The notes below the pieces were generated by a model. The model saw only the letters and a program-made list of their open reading frames with translations. It searched no databases and had not been told where the DNA came from. A stretch of DNA of 64,000 bases from Streptomyces sp. CB01635 (GTDB lineage: Bacteria; Actinomycetota; Actinomycetes; Streptomycetales; Streptomycetaceae): the NCBI RefSeq assembly GCF_002803065.1, contig NZ_NNBL01000001.1, positions 652,724 through 716,723 of the forward strand, written 5' to 3'. Position numbers and translations under genes: made by a program. Of this stretch, positions 1 to 8,502 are shown piece by piece. How positions within the stretch are numbered: the first letter of the stretch is position 1; every line of letters starts with the position of its first letter.

Positions 1-2
1 GT

Positions 3-1457
3 TACCTGCCGACCTTCCTCCAGATGGTCGACGGCGCGAGCGCCACCGAGTCGGGGCTGCTGATGCTGCCGATGATGGGCGGCATCGTCATCGCCTCGAT
101 CGTCTCCGGCCAGCTCATCAGCCGCACCGGGCACTACAAGATCTACCCGATCCTCGGCGGGGCCCTTTCGACGGCGGGCATGTGGCTCCTGTCCCGCCTC
201 GAAGTCGACACCCCGCGACTGCACTACAGCCTCTACATGGCCGTACTCGGAGCGGGCATCGGCCTGATCATGCCAGTGCTGATCCTCGCCGTGCAGAACG
301 CCGTGCGCCCCGCCGACATCGGCACCGCGACCAGCGCCAACAACTACTTCCGGCAGATCGGCGGCAGCGTCGGCGCCGCGATCTTCGGCACGCTCTTCGC
401 CGACCGGCTCGCCGACGCCCTCGCGGACCGGCTGCCCAAGGGAGCGGGCCTGCCCGACCCGGAGTCCATCACCCCGCAGCTCGTCCACGCCCTGCCACGC
501 GCGCTGCGCGACGGCTACATCCAGGCGTACGCCGACGCGATGCCCCGGATCTTCCTCTACCTCGTCCCGGTGCTCGTCCTCGGCCTCGTGATCGCCTTCT
601 TCCTCAAGGAGACACCCCTGTTGTCCAGTGCCGCCCCCCACAGCGCCCCGAGCGGCGAGACCACCTCAGTCCCGTCCCAGGCCCGGACCTCGTACGGCGC
701 CGGTGTGCCGGTCTGCGGCATCGTCCAGCACCCCGACGGGACCGCGGTGCCGCGCGCCGCGCTCACCCTCATCGACGTCGGCGGCCAGCAGATCGGACGC
801 GGCGCGAGCGGCGACGACGGCCGGTACGCCCTGTCGACGCCCGGCGCCGGAAGTTACGTCCTGATCGCGGCGGCGGGCGGACACCAGCCCCAGGCCGTGA
901 CCGTCACCGTGGGGGAGCGGCCCGTCGACCTCGACGTCGTCCTCGGCGGCGCCGGGCGGCTCGCCGGGAGCGTGCTGACCGCAGACGGTGCGCCCGTGCG
1001 CGACGCCACCGTGACCCTGACCAACGTCCACGGCGAGGTCGTCTCCACGACCCGCAGCGGGCGCGAAGGCGGCTACGTCATCACGGAGCTGGTGGCCGGC
1101 GAGTACACGCTCGCCGGGAGCGCGCCCGCGTTCCGCCCCGCCGCGCTCCCCGTCACCGTGATGGCCGCGCGCGAGACCCGCCAGGACGTCGAACTCGCGG
1201 GCGGCGCCGTGCTGCGCGGCACGGTCAGGGCCGGCGGAGGACGCCCCGTCGAGGACGCGCGGGTGACCCTCCTCGACGCGGCGGGCAACGTCGTCGACAC
1301 CCTCACGACGGGCGCCGACGGCACGTTCCGCTTCGTCGACCTGTCGTCGGGCGAGTACACCGTGATCGCCGCCGGTTACCCGCCGGTCGCCACGGTGCTG
1401 CACATGGCGGGCGGCGGCCGCACGGAGCGTGACCTGCAACTGGGCCACGAGGACTGA
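3..1457 (+). CDS. DHA2-family MFS drug exporter, 5'-truncated, with three C-terminal carboxypeptidase-regulatory-like repeats
   Basis: The reading frame is open from base 3 (Y-L-P-T-F-L-Q before the first internal Met at 24), so the gene starts outside the window; 484 codons remain. The first ~200 residues are hydrophobic helices typical of the C-terminal half of EmrB/QacA 14-TM proton antiporters (IGGSVGAAIFGTLFADRL and a last helix ending FFLKETP). They are followed by about 250 soluble residues holding three tandem beta-sandwich repeats with the CarboxypepD_reg pattern G-x-V-x(5)-G-x-P-V-x-x-A-x-V-T-L and DGxYxxxxLxxGxYTL, roughly at bases 700-950, 951-1195 and 1196-1440. The transporter part should export drugs or toxic metabolites across the membrane. 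The role of the repeats is unknown; they would sit after the last helix. The family assignment is firm, the substrate is not known. Confidence 0.9.
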   Translation, partial: YLPTFLQMVDGASATESGLLMLPMMGGIVIASIVSGQLISRTGHYKIYPILGGALSTAGMWLLSRLEVDTPRLHYSLYMAVLGAGIGLIMPVLILAVQNAVRPADIGTATSANNYFRQIGGSVGAAIFGTLFADRLADALADRLPKGAGLPDPESITPQLVHALPRALRDGYIQAYADAMPRIFLYLVPVLVLGLVIAFFLKETPLLSSAAPHSAPSGETTSVPSQARTSYGAGVPVCGIVQHPDGTAVPRAALTLIDVGGQQIGRGASGDDGRYALSTPGAGSYVLIAAAGGHQPQAVTVTVGERPVDLDVVLGGAGRLAGSVLTADGAPVRDATVTLTNVHGEVVSTTRSGREGGYVITELVAGEYTLAGSAPAFRPAALPVTVMAARETRQDVELAGGAVLRGTVRAGGGRPVEDARVTLLDAAGNVVDTLTTGADGTFRFVDLSSGEYTVIAAGYPPVATVLHMAGGGRTERDLQLGHED

Positions 1458-1610
1458 GTGTTGGGGCCGGGCAGCGTGCCCGGCCCCGGCGCGCAACGCC
1501 CGTTCAATTCGGCCGATGCAGCCCCCTGTACCCCCGTACCGCGTACCGTGGAACGGGAAAGGGCCGAACCAATGACGCTCGGTCGCCGCGCGGGGAAGGG
1601 AGCGCAGGCC

Positions 1611-4040
1611 ATGCACAGTGGCACCGGGACGGCCCCGCAGAGCCCCGTGCCCGGCCGCGTACCCCTGGCGGTCGTCGTGGTCGACGAGTCCGGACTCGTC
1701 TCGCACTGGAGCACCGGCGCGCGCCGCCTCTTCGGCCCCGCGCGCGAGGACGCCGTCGGCCGCCCCGCCACCGACCTGCTGCCCGTCTCCGGTGTTTTGC
1801 CCGACGGCCCCAACTCCGAGGCGTACGGGGAAGAGGGCGCGTACGACGGGCTCGGCCCCGGCCTGGAGTCCTCGCTCGAGGGGCGGGCCTCGTACCCCGC
1901 CGCGGGCCGCGCCCGCCTCGAAGCTCCGCGCCGGGAGCGCATCGACGTCCTGTGGTGGGCCTACCCGCTCGTCGGCCCCGGTCCCGAGAAGCTGCTCGTA
2001 CTCGCCGCCGACGCCGGCCGGCTGCACGCCGACGACGTACCCGACGGGCAGCCCCTGGAGCGCATCGCGCCCGGCTTCGCCCTGCACACCGACTTCCCCG
2101 GAGCGGACGAGCTGGCCCGCGGACTCCCCGCCATCCTGCCCAGCATGAGCGTCGGCGAGAGCGCCCGCATCGTCTCCCAGGTGCTCGAACTCGGCTATCC
2201 CGTACTGGAGTTCAGCCTCCACGACCGCGTACCCGTCACCGCCGACTGGGGCGTGCCCCGGCGCGCGGAGCGCAAGGCCCGCAGGGAGGAGGCCGCCCGC
2301 GCGGCCGCCGCCGGACTGCCCGCGCCGCGCCGCGCACCCGACGACGACGCGGACGACCTCGAGTACGCCGCAGTCCGCGAACACCTGGAGTTCCTCAACG
2401 AGGTGAGCGGGCGCATCGGTTCGTCCCTCGACCTGTCCCGCACGATCATCGAGGTCAGCCGGGCCGTCGTGCCGCGCTTCACGGACGTCGCGGGCACCTA
2501 TCTGCGCGAACAGGTCGTCGCGGGCGAGGGGTTTCCCGAAGGCCCGCCCGACGCGACCACCCTGTGGCACCGCGTAGCCCTGGAGCACACGGACGAGCCG
2601 GGCCGCTGGGACGACGTCGTACCCGTCGGCGAGTCCATGCCGTTCCCCGCGCACACGCCGTTCTTCCAGTGCATGACCTCCGGGCAGCCCGTCCTCGTCC
2701 CGCGCATCACCGAGGAGATGGGCAACGCGATCGCGTCGCAGTTCGAGAAGCGCGACATCAGGCCCCTCATCACCGACCGCTCGATGCTGGTGGTGCCCCT
2801 GAAGGCGCGCAACGTCGTCCTCGGGTTCATGATCCTGCTGCGCCACCGGGAACGCCCGGTCTTCAACGACATGGACCGCGTCACCGGTGCCGAACTCGCC
2901 GCCCGCGCGGGCCTCGTCCTCGACAACGCCCGCATGTACACGTACCAGGAGAGCGTTGCCGAGACCCTCCAGGACAGCATGCTGCCGCACATCGAGCCGC
3001 ACATGCCCGGCTGCGACATCGCCACCCGCTATCTGCCCGGCACGCTCCTGGGCCGCGTCGGCGGCGACTGGTTCGACTCGATCAAGCTGCCGGGCTCGCG
3101 GACCGCACTCGTCGTCGGCGACGTCATGGGTCACGGGCTCAACTCGGCGGCGATGATGGGCCAGTTGCGCACCGCCGTCCAGACCATGGCCGCCCTCGAC
3201 CTGCCGCCGGCCCAGCTCCTGCGCAACCTCGACGACCTCGCTCAGCGCCTCGGCGAGCACTACCTCGCGACCTGCCTGTACGCGGTCTACGACCCGATCG
3301 CGAACGAGCTGGAGCTCGCCAACGCCGGGCACATCCCGCCGGTACTCGTCCGCGCCGAGGACGGCCGCAGCGAGCTGCTCGAACTGCCCACCGGCGCGCC
3401 CATCGGCGTCGGCGGCGTCCCCTTCGAATCGGTCCGCGTCCCGATGGCGCCCGGCGACCGGCTCGTCATGTGCACCGACGGCCTCGTCGAGGTGCGCGGC
3501 GAGGACATCGGCGTCGGCCTCGCCACGCTCTGCGAGTCCGCCGCCCACCCCGCGGCCTCCATGGACGCCGCCTGCGACACCATCATCAGATCCCTGAACA
3601 CCTGCGGCGGCCGCAAGGACGACGTCGCCCTCCTCATGGCTCGGCTCAACGGCATCGCGCCCGAGGACGTCGCCCACTGGAGCGTCACCCCCGACCCCGC
3701 CGAGGTGCCCCGTACGCGCGCCCTCGTTCGCGACCAGCTCACGGCCTGGGGGCTCGGCGCGCTCATCGCCCCCGCGGAAATGATGGCCGGGGAGCTCGTC
3801 GCCAACGCCGTACGGCACGCCCGCACCCGCAGCGTCGAGGTACGCCTGGTGCGCTCGGGGGCCCTCGTGTGCGAGGTCGAGGACGACGACCAGAGGCTGC
3901 CGACGCTGCTCAACGCGGGCCCGGGCGACGAGTTCGGGCGCGGCCTGCGCGTCGTGAGCGCCCTTGCCAGGGAGTGGGGCACGAGTCGTACGGGCTCCGG
4001 CAAGACCGTGTGGTTCGAACTGGCCCTGCCGCGAGCGTAG
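1611..4040 (+). CDS. SpoIIE-family protein phosphatase with PAS, GAF and HATPase_c domains
   Basis: 809 aa from the chosen ATG at 1611 (GGGGAAGGGAG upstream); an in-frame ATG at 1572 and a GTG at 1458 are alternatives. Order: PAS-like sensor (residues ~16-60), a linker rich in charged residues, GAF (~260-440), PP2C/SpoIIE phosphatase (~455-675) and a GHKL ATPase (~690-805). The PP2C metal sites are intact: GGDWFD (~484), GDVMGHG (~503), CTDGLVE (~621) and GRKDD (~667). The kinase domain has the N-box ELVANAVRHA (~726) and a G-box FGRGLRVVSA (~774). Proteins of this design combine an RsbW-like anti-sigma kinase with its opposing phosphatase and act on anti-sigma-factor antagonists in stress or development. 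No partner antagonist gene lies beside it. The gap to the upstream exporter is 153 bases. Confidence 0.92.
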   Translation: MHSGTGTAPQSPVPGRVPLAVVVVDESGLVSHWSTGARRLFGPAREDAVGRPATDLLPVSGVLPDGPNSEAYGEEGAYDGLGPGLESSLEGRASYPAAGRARLEAPRRERIDVLWWAYPLVGPGPEKLLVLAADAGRLHADDVPDGQPLERIAPGFALHTDFPGADELARGLPAILPSMSVGESARIVSQVLELGYPVLEFSLHDRVPVTADWGVPRRAERKARREEAARAAAAGLPAPRRAPDDDADDLEYAAVREHLEFLNEVSGRIGSSLDLSRTIIEVSRAVVPRFTDVAGTYLREQVVAGEGFPEGPPDATTLWHRVALEHTDEPGRWDDVVPVGESMPFPAHTPFFQCMTSGQPVLVPRITEEMGNAIASQFEKRDIRPLITDRSMLVVPLKARNVVLGFMILLRHRERPVFNDMDRVTGAELAARAGLVLDNARMYTYQESVAETLQDSMLPHIEPHMPGCDIATRYLPGTLLGRVGGDWFDSIKLPGSRTALVVGDVMGHGLNSAAMMGQLRTAVQTMAALDLPPAQLLRNLDDLAQRLGEHYLATCLYAVYDPIANELELANAGHIPPVLVRAEDGRSELLELPTGAPIGVGGVPFESVRVPMAPGDRLVMCTDGLVEVRGEDIGVGLATLCESAAHPAASMDAACDTIIRSLNTCGGRKDDVALLMARLNGIAPEDVAHWSVTPDPAEVPRTRALVRDQLTAWGLGALIAPAEMMAGELVANAVRHARTRSVEVRLVRSGALVCEVEDDDQRLPTLLNAGPGDEFGRGLRVVSALAREWGTSRTGSGKTVWFELALPRA

Positions 4041-4119
4041 TTGGCGAAGGGGCGCATCGGGCGTACCCGTATCGAATGCGGCGTGAAGGTATGCGCGGGG
4101 TGCTTGTGGGCGGGCCCGG

Positions 4120-4146
4120 GGCACGGTAGACCGATCTTGCCGTGCC
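4120..4146. terminator. inverted repeat (7-bp arms) between phosphatase and methyltransferase genes
   Basis: GGCACGG at 4120-4126 and CCGTGCC at 4140-4146 flank a 13-base spacer. It lies 80 bases after the phosphatase stop and 21 bases before the methyltransferase ATG. It could be a weak terminator or a leader hairpin/operator of the methyltransferase; the sequence alone does not decide. Confidence 0.4.
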
Positions 4147-4167
4147 ACCGCACCCCGGGAGTTGCAG

Positions 4168-4890
4168 ATGAGCGTGACGAGTCGGTACAAGGACGCCTGG
4201 GAGAGCTTCTGGCGCGAGGCTCCCGGCGAACCCGGCGGAGTCTTCTGGGACGCCGAGCCCGCCCTCACCGCGAAGGTTCATCTCGCCCTGTTCGAGCCGC
4301 ACTTGACGGAGGGCCTTCCTGTCGTGGACCTCGGCTGCGGGAACGGCACCCAGACGCGCTTCCTCGCCGACCGCTACCCCCGCGTCGTCGGCGCCGACCT
4401 CTCCGACGCCGCCCTCGGCCACGCCCGGCGCGCCGACCCCGCGGGCCGGGCCGACTTCCGGCAGCTCGACGCCACCGAGCAGACCGAGGCCCACCAGCTG
4501 CACTCCGAGCTCGGCGACGCGAACGTGTACATGCGGGGCGTGCTCCACCAGTGCGAGACCGACGACCGCCAGGCCCTCGTCGACGGCATCGCGGCGCTCG
4601 TCGGCGAGCGCGGCCGCGCCTTCGTCGTGGAGCTCGCCGAGGCCGCCCGGCCCGTCCTGATGTCTCTCGCGCAGAGCCCCACGGGCCCGCCCGCGAAGCT
4701 GGCACCGGTCTTCGCGCACGGCATCGCACCCTGCGAGGTGTCCGACGCGGCGGTCCCCGACTACGTACGCACCGCGGGCCTCGACGTGCTCGCGAGCGGT
4801 GAACTCCCGCTCACCACCACGGAGTACACACCGGACGGCACCCGCATCGAGCTCCCGTCACGCTGGCTCGTCGTGGGGCGGGCACACTAG
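4168..4890 (+). CDS. class I SAM-dependent methyltransferase
   Basis: 240 aa. The start ATG at 4168 has a GGGAG ribosome site at 4157-4161. The SAM-binding motif I is VVDLGCGNGTQTRFLADRYP (about residue 53) with the acidic residue of motif II in VVGADLSDAALGHA. The N-terminus (SRYKDAWESFWREAPGEP) resembles Streptomyces methyltransferases that open with an AWExFW pattern. Substrate unknown; nothing in the neighbourhood defines a pathway. Its last 33 bases overlap the 3' end of the convergent reverse-strand gene. Confidence 0.85.
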   Translation: MSVTSRYKDAWESFWREAPGEPGGVFWDAEPALTAKVHLALFEPHLTEGLPVVDLGCGNGTQTRFLADRYPRVVGADLSDAALGHARRADPAGRADFRQLDATEQTEAHQLHSELGDANVYMRGVLHQCETDDRQALVDGIAALVGERGRAFVVELAEAARPVLMSLAQSPTGPPAKLAPVFAHGIAPCEVSDAAVPDYVRTAGLDVLASGELPLTTTEYTPDGTRIELPSRWLVVGRAH

Positions 4891-5295
4891 CCGCCGCAGG
4901 CCGAGGCGGCGCAGGGCGTTGCCGAAGGGGCCCAGGAGATGCGGGCAGAGGGGCCGGCCGTGCCCGAGCGGGACGCCTTCGTGCGCGGTCACCGCGAGGA
5001 AGAAGCCGCGCCCCGGGCGGGTCTGGAGGGTGGTGTTCCAGCGGTAGCCGTGGCCCTGGGCCAGCGCGACCCGCACCGCCCGCCGGCCGAGCCCCTCCTG
5101 TCGGCGTGACTCCAGGATCCAGATGCCGAGGAGCCGGCCCGTGCGGCAGGGCGCGCACAGCCGGAAGCGGACCTGGCCGACGAGCGCGCCGCCCTCGTCG
5201 TGGAGCAGCACCTCACCGGCGCCGTGCGCCGAACGGGCAGGGATGCTCGTGAGGCGCACCGGCCCGGACGGTGACGCCGGCGGGCCGGGGCCCAT
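4858..5295 (-). CDS. small GNAT-like conserved protein
   Basis: 145 aa if read from the ATG at 5295; no good ribosome site is visible there, and a GTG at 5256 is a plausible alternative. The core (EVLLHDEGGALVGQVRF, then ILESRRQEGLGRRAV, then GYRWNTTLQTRPGRGFFLAV) looks like a shortened GNAT acetyltransferase, with QEGLGRR in the place of the acetyl-CoA-binding Q/RxxGxG/A loop. It starts 18 bases after the GlsB-like gene, so the two are probably cotranscribed. Its 3' end overlaps the convergent methyltransferase by 33 bases. Function not known; the GNAT relationship is inferred from motif spacing only. Confidence 0.65.
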   Translation of the reverse strand: MGPGPPASPSGPVRLTSIPARSAHGAGEVLLHDEGGALVGQVRFRLCAPCRTGRLLGIWILESRRQEGLGRRAVRVALAQGHGYRWNTTLQTRPGRGFFLAVTAHEGVPLGHGRPLCPHLLGPFGNALRRLGLRRLVCPPHDEPA

Positions 5296-5313
5296 GGGGG
5301 ATCGACCGGCCCG

Positions 5314-5580
5314 TCAGTCGCGCGAGTTGCCGAAGAGCAGGCGGTAGCCGATGAGCAGCACGAGCGAGCCGCCGATGGCCGCGATCCAGGTGGTCCCGTC
5401 GAAGAACTGGTTGTCGATCGGGCGGTCCAGGAACCGCGACGAGATCCAGCCGCCGACGAACGCGCCCGCGACGCCGATGAGGGTGGTGCCTATCAGGCCG
5501 CCCGGGTCGCGGCCGGGGAGCAGGACCTTGGCGATGACTCCGGCGACGAGGCCGAGGATGATCCAGCTGATGATGCCCAC
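5314..5580 (-). CDS. GlsB/YeaQ/YmgE-family (transglycosylase-associated) membrane protein
   Basis: 88 aa from a GTG start at 5580, preceded on the reverse strand by GAGGGG seven bases upstream. Three hydrophobic helices with glycine-rich faces (IISWIILGLVAGVIAKVLLP, LIGTTLIGVAGAFVGGWISS, WIAAIGGSLVLLIGYRLLF) match the small three-TM GlsB family. The conserved opening GxxxWxxxGLxAGxxAkxllPG is present. The molecular role is poorly defined; relatives are linked to envelope or general stress. A 23-base motif shared with the LCP/TatA intergenic region lies 52 bases upstream of the start. Confidence 0.9.
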   Translation of the reverse strand: MGIISWIILGLVAGVIAKVLLPGRDPGGLIGTTLIGVAGAFVGGWISSRFLDRPIDNQFFDGTTWIAAIGGSLVLLIGYRLLFGNSRD

Positions 5581-5631
5581 GTGTGCGTCGTTCCCCTCGG
5601 TGATGTGTGGTGCTTGTGCTTTGGCTGTGCG

Positions 5632-5654
5632 TTGCGAATTTGCGCAACTGTACA
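5632..5654 (-). promoter_or_regulatory. composite motif copy A upstream of the GlsB-like gene
   Basis: On the reverse strand this reads TGTACAGTTGCGCAA followed by four bases and GCAA; it contains the palindrome TTGCGCAA and an inverted repeat TTGC-N8-GCAA (5632-5647). Of 23 positions, 19 are identical to copy B at 7281-7303. Its position upstream of a start codon and the symmetry suggest a transcription-factor site. No regulator is identified. Confidence 0.55.
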
Positions 5655-5725
5655 GACAGAGGTGAAGACGCTGAACGGTCCCGGTCGGTTGCATCGGTTC
5701 AGCCGTGGTGCCCAGCCGTGGCGCG

Positions 5726-7252
5726 TCATCCGTAGGACAGGTTCGAGCACAGGCTGTCGTCGGCGGAGCGGGCGTCGTCGGAGACGTCGGACGGTATGCC
5801 GGTGGGCTCCGGCGACGCCGTCGCGGCGGTCGACGGATGGTCCGCGTAGTCCTGCCCGAGAATCGCCTTGATGCCCGCGGTCGAGGTCTCTTCGAGGCGT
5901 GCGCCCGGGAACCGCTGGGCGAGCGTGCCCGCTCGCGTCTTCTCGCCGGGGCCGTACTGGATGAGTGTGGTCGCCTGGTTCCGGGTGTTCGCGGTCGCCG
6001 TGCCCGTGACGGTGAACCCGTCGTCCTCAAGGGCGCGCGCGGCCTGGGCGGCCAGTCCCATGACGGTCGTTCCGTTGTAGACCGTGACGCGGATGCCGTC
6101 CCCCGGATCCGGCGCGGCGGAGGACGCGGGTGAGGCGCTCGGCCCGGCGCCCTTCTTGCCGCTGGCGTCCTTCCCGTCGAGTGTCCGGTCCTCTCTGAGC
6201 GACGCCCACAGCGCGTCGGCGTCCGGCTCGACGACCGCGACGCGGCTTCCCTCGTAGCGCCAGGGGATCGTGACGAACTTGGTGTTGTGCAGGTCGACGT
6301 TCTTGAGGGACATCGCGAAGGAGAGGAGCTTGTCGGCGGAGCCGAGGCCGGGGTCGACGGTCATCGACCGCGTGGCCGCGTTCGCGAGCGGCAGGAGCTT
6401 CGTGGGCGTCAGGCCGTTGCTCTTGATCTCCTTGATCAGGCTGCCGACGAAGGCCTGCTGCCGCTTGATGCGGCCGATGTCGGAGCCGTCGCCGATGCCG
6501 TGCCGCAGGCGGACGTAGTCGAGGGCCTTCTGCCCGGAGACGCTCTGCTCGCCGCGCGGGAACAGGAGTTTGCCGGGGGTCGTGCGATGGGGGTTGAGGT
6601 CGCGCTGGTAGATGGCCTGCGGCAGGCACACCTTCACGCCGCCGACGACGTCGGTCAGGGCGGCGAAACCCTTGAAGTCCACGACGACGGTGTGGTCGAC
6701 GCGCAGGCCCGTCAGCTTCTCCACCGTGTTCTGCGTGCAGGCGGGGTTCCCGCCGGCGGTCTCGCCGGTCGAGTACGCCGCGTTGAACATCGTGTCGGGC
6801 CGATTGCTGGTCCAGCTGCCGTCGGGCAGTTTGCAGGGCGGGATCGTGACGAGGGTGTCGCGCGGGACGGACACCGCCACGGCGTTGCGATGGTCGGCGT
6901 AGACATGCAGCAGGAACGTCGTGTCCGAGCGGCCGATGTCGCCCTTGTCGCCCCCGCCGAGTGCCTCGTTGCCCCCGGTGCGCGCGTCGGAGCCGATGAC
7001 GAGGACGTTCTCCCCCTGCGACGCGTCGGCGTCGGGGCGGTCGCCGGAGATGCCGTCCGAGCTGAACGTGTTGATGTCGCCGCCGAGTTTCAGATACAGC
7101 CAGCCCACGCCACCCGTCAGGAGGACGAGCAGGGACAGGGCTATCGCGAGCGTGAAGCGCACGCGGCTGCGCCTCGGTCGCGCCGCGCGTGCGGGGGACT
7201 TGGCGCCGCCGCCTCGGCGCGCGGGTGTCAACTGCTCACGGGTGCCTGCCAT
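5726..7252 (-). CDS. LCP (LytR-CpsA-Psr) family cell-wall glycopolymer transferase with LytR_C domain
   Basis: 508 aa. The ATG at 7252 has GAGGG upstream on the reverse strand and gives a short basic cytoplasmic tail, one TM helix (about residues 33-55, LAIALSLLVLLTGGVGWLYL), then the LCP domain. LCP signatures: VLVIGSDAR, the aspartate-arginine pair of GRSDTTFLLHV, SVPRDTLV, and the later FxxLTDVVGGVKVCLP, LDYVRLRHGIGDGSDIGRIKRQQ. The C-terminus (~415-495) is a LytR_C domain (RVTVYNGTTVMGLAAQAARAL). LCP enzymes attach wall glycopolymers such as teichoic acid to peptidoglycan outside the membrane, using polyprenyl-pyrophosphate-linked donors. It is divergent from the TatA-like gene across a 114-base region carrying motif copy B. 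Confidence 0.93.
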   Translation of the reverse strand: MAGTREQLTPARRGGGAKSPARAARPRRSRVRFTLAIALSLLVLLTGGVGWLYLKLGGDINTFSSDGISGDRPDADASQGENVLVIGSDARTGGNEALGGGDKGDIGRSDTTFLLHVYADHRNAVAVSVPRDTLVTIPPCKLPDGSWTSNRPDTMFNAAYSTGETAGGNPACTQNTVEKLTGLRVDHTVVVDFKGFAALTDVVGGVKVCLPQAIYQRDLNPHRTTPGKLLFPRGEQSVSGQKALDYVRLRHGIGDGSDIGRIKRQQAFVGSLIKEIKSNGLTPTKLLPLANAATRSMTVDPGLGSADKLLSFAMSLKNVDLHNTKFVTIPWRYEGSRVAVVEPDADALWASLREDRTLDGKDASGKKGAGPSASPASSAAPDPGDGIRVTVYNGTTVMGLAAQAARALEDDGFTVTGTATANTRNQATTLIQYGPGEKTRAGTLAQRFPGARLEETSTAGIKAILGQDYADHPSTAATASPEPTGIPSDVSDDARSADDSLCSNLSYG

Positions 7253-7280
7253 GGGGTGCGCCCTCACTCGGATCCGGGGT

Positions 7281-7303
7281 TGTACAGTTGCGCAATGTAG
7301 CAA
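7281..7303 (+). promoter_or_regulatory. composite motif copy B between the LCP and TatA-like genes
   Basis: TGTACAGTTGCGCAA, four bases, then GCAA, with TTGC-N8-GCAA symmetry at 7288-7303. It starts 28 bases upstream of the LCP start codon and ends 63 bases upstream of the TatA-like start, so it could control either gene. A reversed first-half copy lies ahead of the GlsB-like gene. Confidence 0.55.
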
Positions 7304-7366
7304 GCTTCTTGGTGGGTGCCGTCCGTGGTGCCCACCTCGCCCGAAGAGACGAAGGGTGGAGCGAAA

Positions 7367-7555
7367 ATGTTCCGCAACGGTCTTGAGCCCTGGCACCTGC
7401 TCATTGTGGCGATCGTGGTCATCGTCCTGTTCGGTTCGAAGAAACTCCCCGACACGGCGCGCGCGCTCGGCAAGTCGCTCCGGATCCTCAAGAGCGAGAC
7501 GCGGGCGATGAAGGCGGACGAGGTGGAGGAGCGCCGGGACCCGGCCGCGTCCTGA
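7367..7555 (+). CDS. tatA: TatA-like twin-arginine translocase subunit (short)
   Basis: 62 aa from ATG 7367 (AAGGGTGGAG upstream). It has the TatA layout: an N-terminal helix ([20 protein letters not shown]), the FG hinge, then an amphipathic helix ([23 protein letters not shown]) and a short acidic tail. TatA oligomers form the protein-conducting element for folded Tat substrates. At 62 residues it is short, and tatC/tatB are not nearby, so it is probably an accessory second copy. At least one Tat-type signal peptide occurs in this window (amidohydrolase at 19101-20399). Confidence 0.9.
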   Translation: MFRNGLEPWHLLIVAIVVIVLFGSKKLPDTARALGKSLRILKSETRAMKADEVEERRDPAAS

Positions 7556-7654
7556 CGCCGGCGCATCCGCCCGACAGGAGGGGTGCCTGCCGCCTTTCGG
7601 TGGACTGGACCTCTGGCTCTCAGGGTGGCTCTGGCCTGCGCGTTCCCTGACGCG

Positions 7655-7660
7655 TACCGT
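7655..7660 (+). promoter_or_regulatory. -10 box for a probable leaderless dppA transcript
   Basis: TACCGT ends eight bases before the ATG at 7669 and no purine-rich ribosome site is present, as expected for a leaderless mRNA. No clear -35 hexamer is seen. Confidence 0.4.
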
Positions 7661-7668
7661 GTTGCGCC

Positions 7669-8502
7669 ATGAAGATCCTCATCAGCGCCGACATGGAGGG
7701 CGCCACCGGCGTGACCTGGCCGGGGGACGTGCTGCCCGGCACCCCGCAGTGGGAGCGCTGCCGGTCCATGTTCACCTCGGACGTCAACGCCGCCGTGCTC
7801 GGCTTCTTCGACGGGGGCGCCGACGAGGTGCTCATCAACGAGGCCCACTGGTCGATGCGCAATCTGCTCCTGGAGCAGCTCGACGAGCGCGCGGAGATGA
7901 TCACGGGCCGCCACAAGACGCTCTCCATGGTCGAGGGTGTCCAGCACGGCGACGTCGACGGCATCGCGTTCATCGGCTACCACACGGGCGCCGGCACGGA
8001 GGGCGTCCTCGCCCACACGTACCTCGCCAACTCCATCACCGGCGTCTGGATCAACGGCGTACGGGCGAGCGAGGGCCTGCTGAACGCGCACGTCGTCGCC
8101 GAGTACGGCGTGCCCGTCGTCCTCGTCACGGGCGACGACCTCACCTGCGACGACGCGCTCGGCTACGCGCCAGAGGCCCGCAAGGTCGCGGTCAAGGACT
8201 ATGTGTCCCGGTATGCGGCTGTCTGTCGTACGCCGAAGCGGACCGCCGCCGACATCAGGGCCGCGGCGAAGGAGGCGGCGGCGCTCGCCGTGCGCCACGA
8301 GCCCGTCGAGGGCGGCCCGTTCACCATCGAGCTCGAATTCGACGCCGAGCACCTGTCGATGGCCGCGACGGTGGTGCCCGGAGTCCGGCGCACCGGCGAG
8401 CGCAGGGTCTCCTACACGAACGACACCATGTACGACGGCATCCGCACCTTCAAGGCGGTCACCACGATCGTCTCGGCCGCGGTGGAGGAACAGTATGGCT
8501 GA
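7669..8502 (+). CDS. dppA: M55-family D-aminopeptidase (DppA-like)
   Basis: 277 aa, first gene of a four-gene peptidase operon. DppA hallmarks are present: the metal-binding ISADMEGATGV at the N-terminus, INEAHWSMRNL, the GRHKTLSMVEG segment, FIGYHTGAGTEGVLAHTY and GDDLTCDDA. The family is a decameric zinc D-aminopeptidase that releases D-Ala or D-amino acids from short peptides, usually of cell-wall origin. Its stop overlaps the next gene's ATG by eight bases (8495-8502), implying translational coupling. The D-specificity is taken from the family and not provable here. Confidence 0.9.
   Translation: MKILISADMEGATGVTWPGDVLPGTPQWERCRSMFTSDVNAAVLGFFDGGADEVLINEAHWSMRNLLLEQLDERAEMITGRHKTLSMVEGVQHGDVDGIAFIGYHTGAGTEGVLAHTYLANSITGVWINGVRASEGLLNAHVVAEYGVPVVLVTGDDLTCDDALGYAPEARKVAVKDYVSRYAAVCRTPKRTAADIRAAAKEAAALAVRHEPVEGGPFTIELEFDAEHLSMAATVVPGVRRTGERRVSYTNDTMYDGIRTFKAVTTIVSAAVEEQYG

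Noticed and set aside
1458..1610. GTG 1458 as start of the phosphatase
   Set aside because: The first 51 codons are low-complexity with no PAS similarity and no ribosome site; ATG 1611 begins just before the PAS domain.
666..4268. 1200-codon open frame on the reverse strand
   Set aside because: It lies antisense to the exporter tail and the phosphatase gene, both with intact family motifs. Its sequence is low-complexity Arg/Ala/Gly/Val as expected for a shadow frame at 72% G+C.
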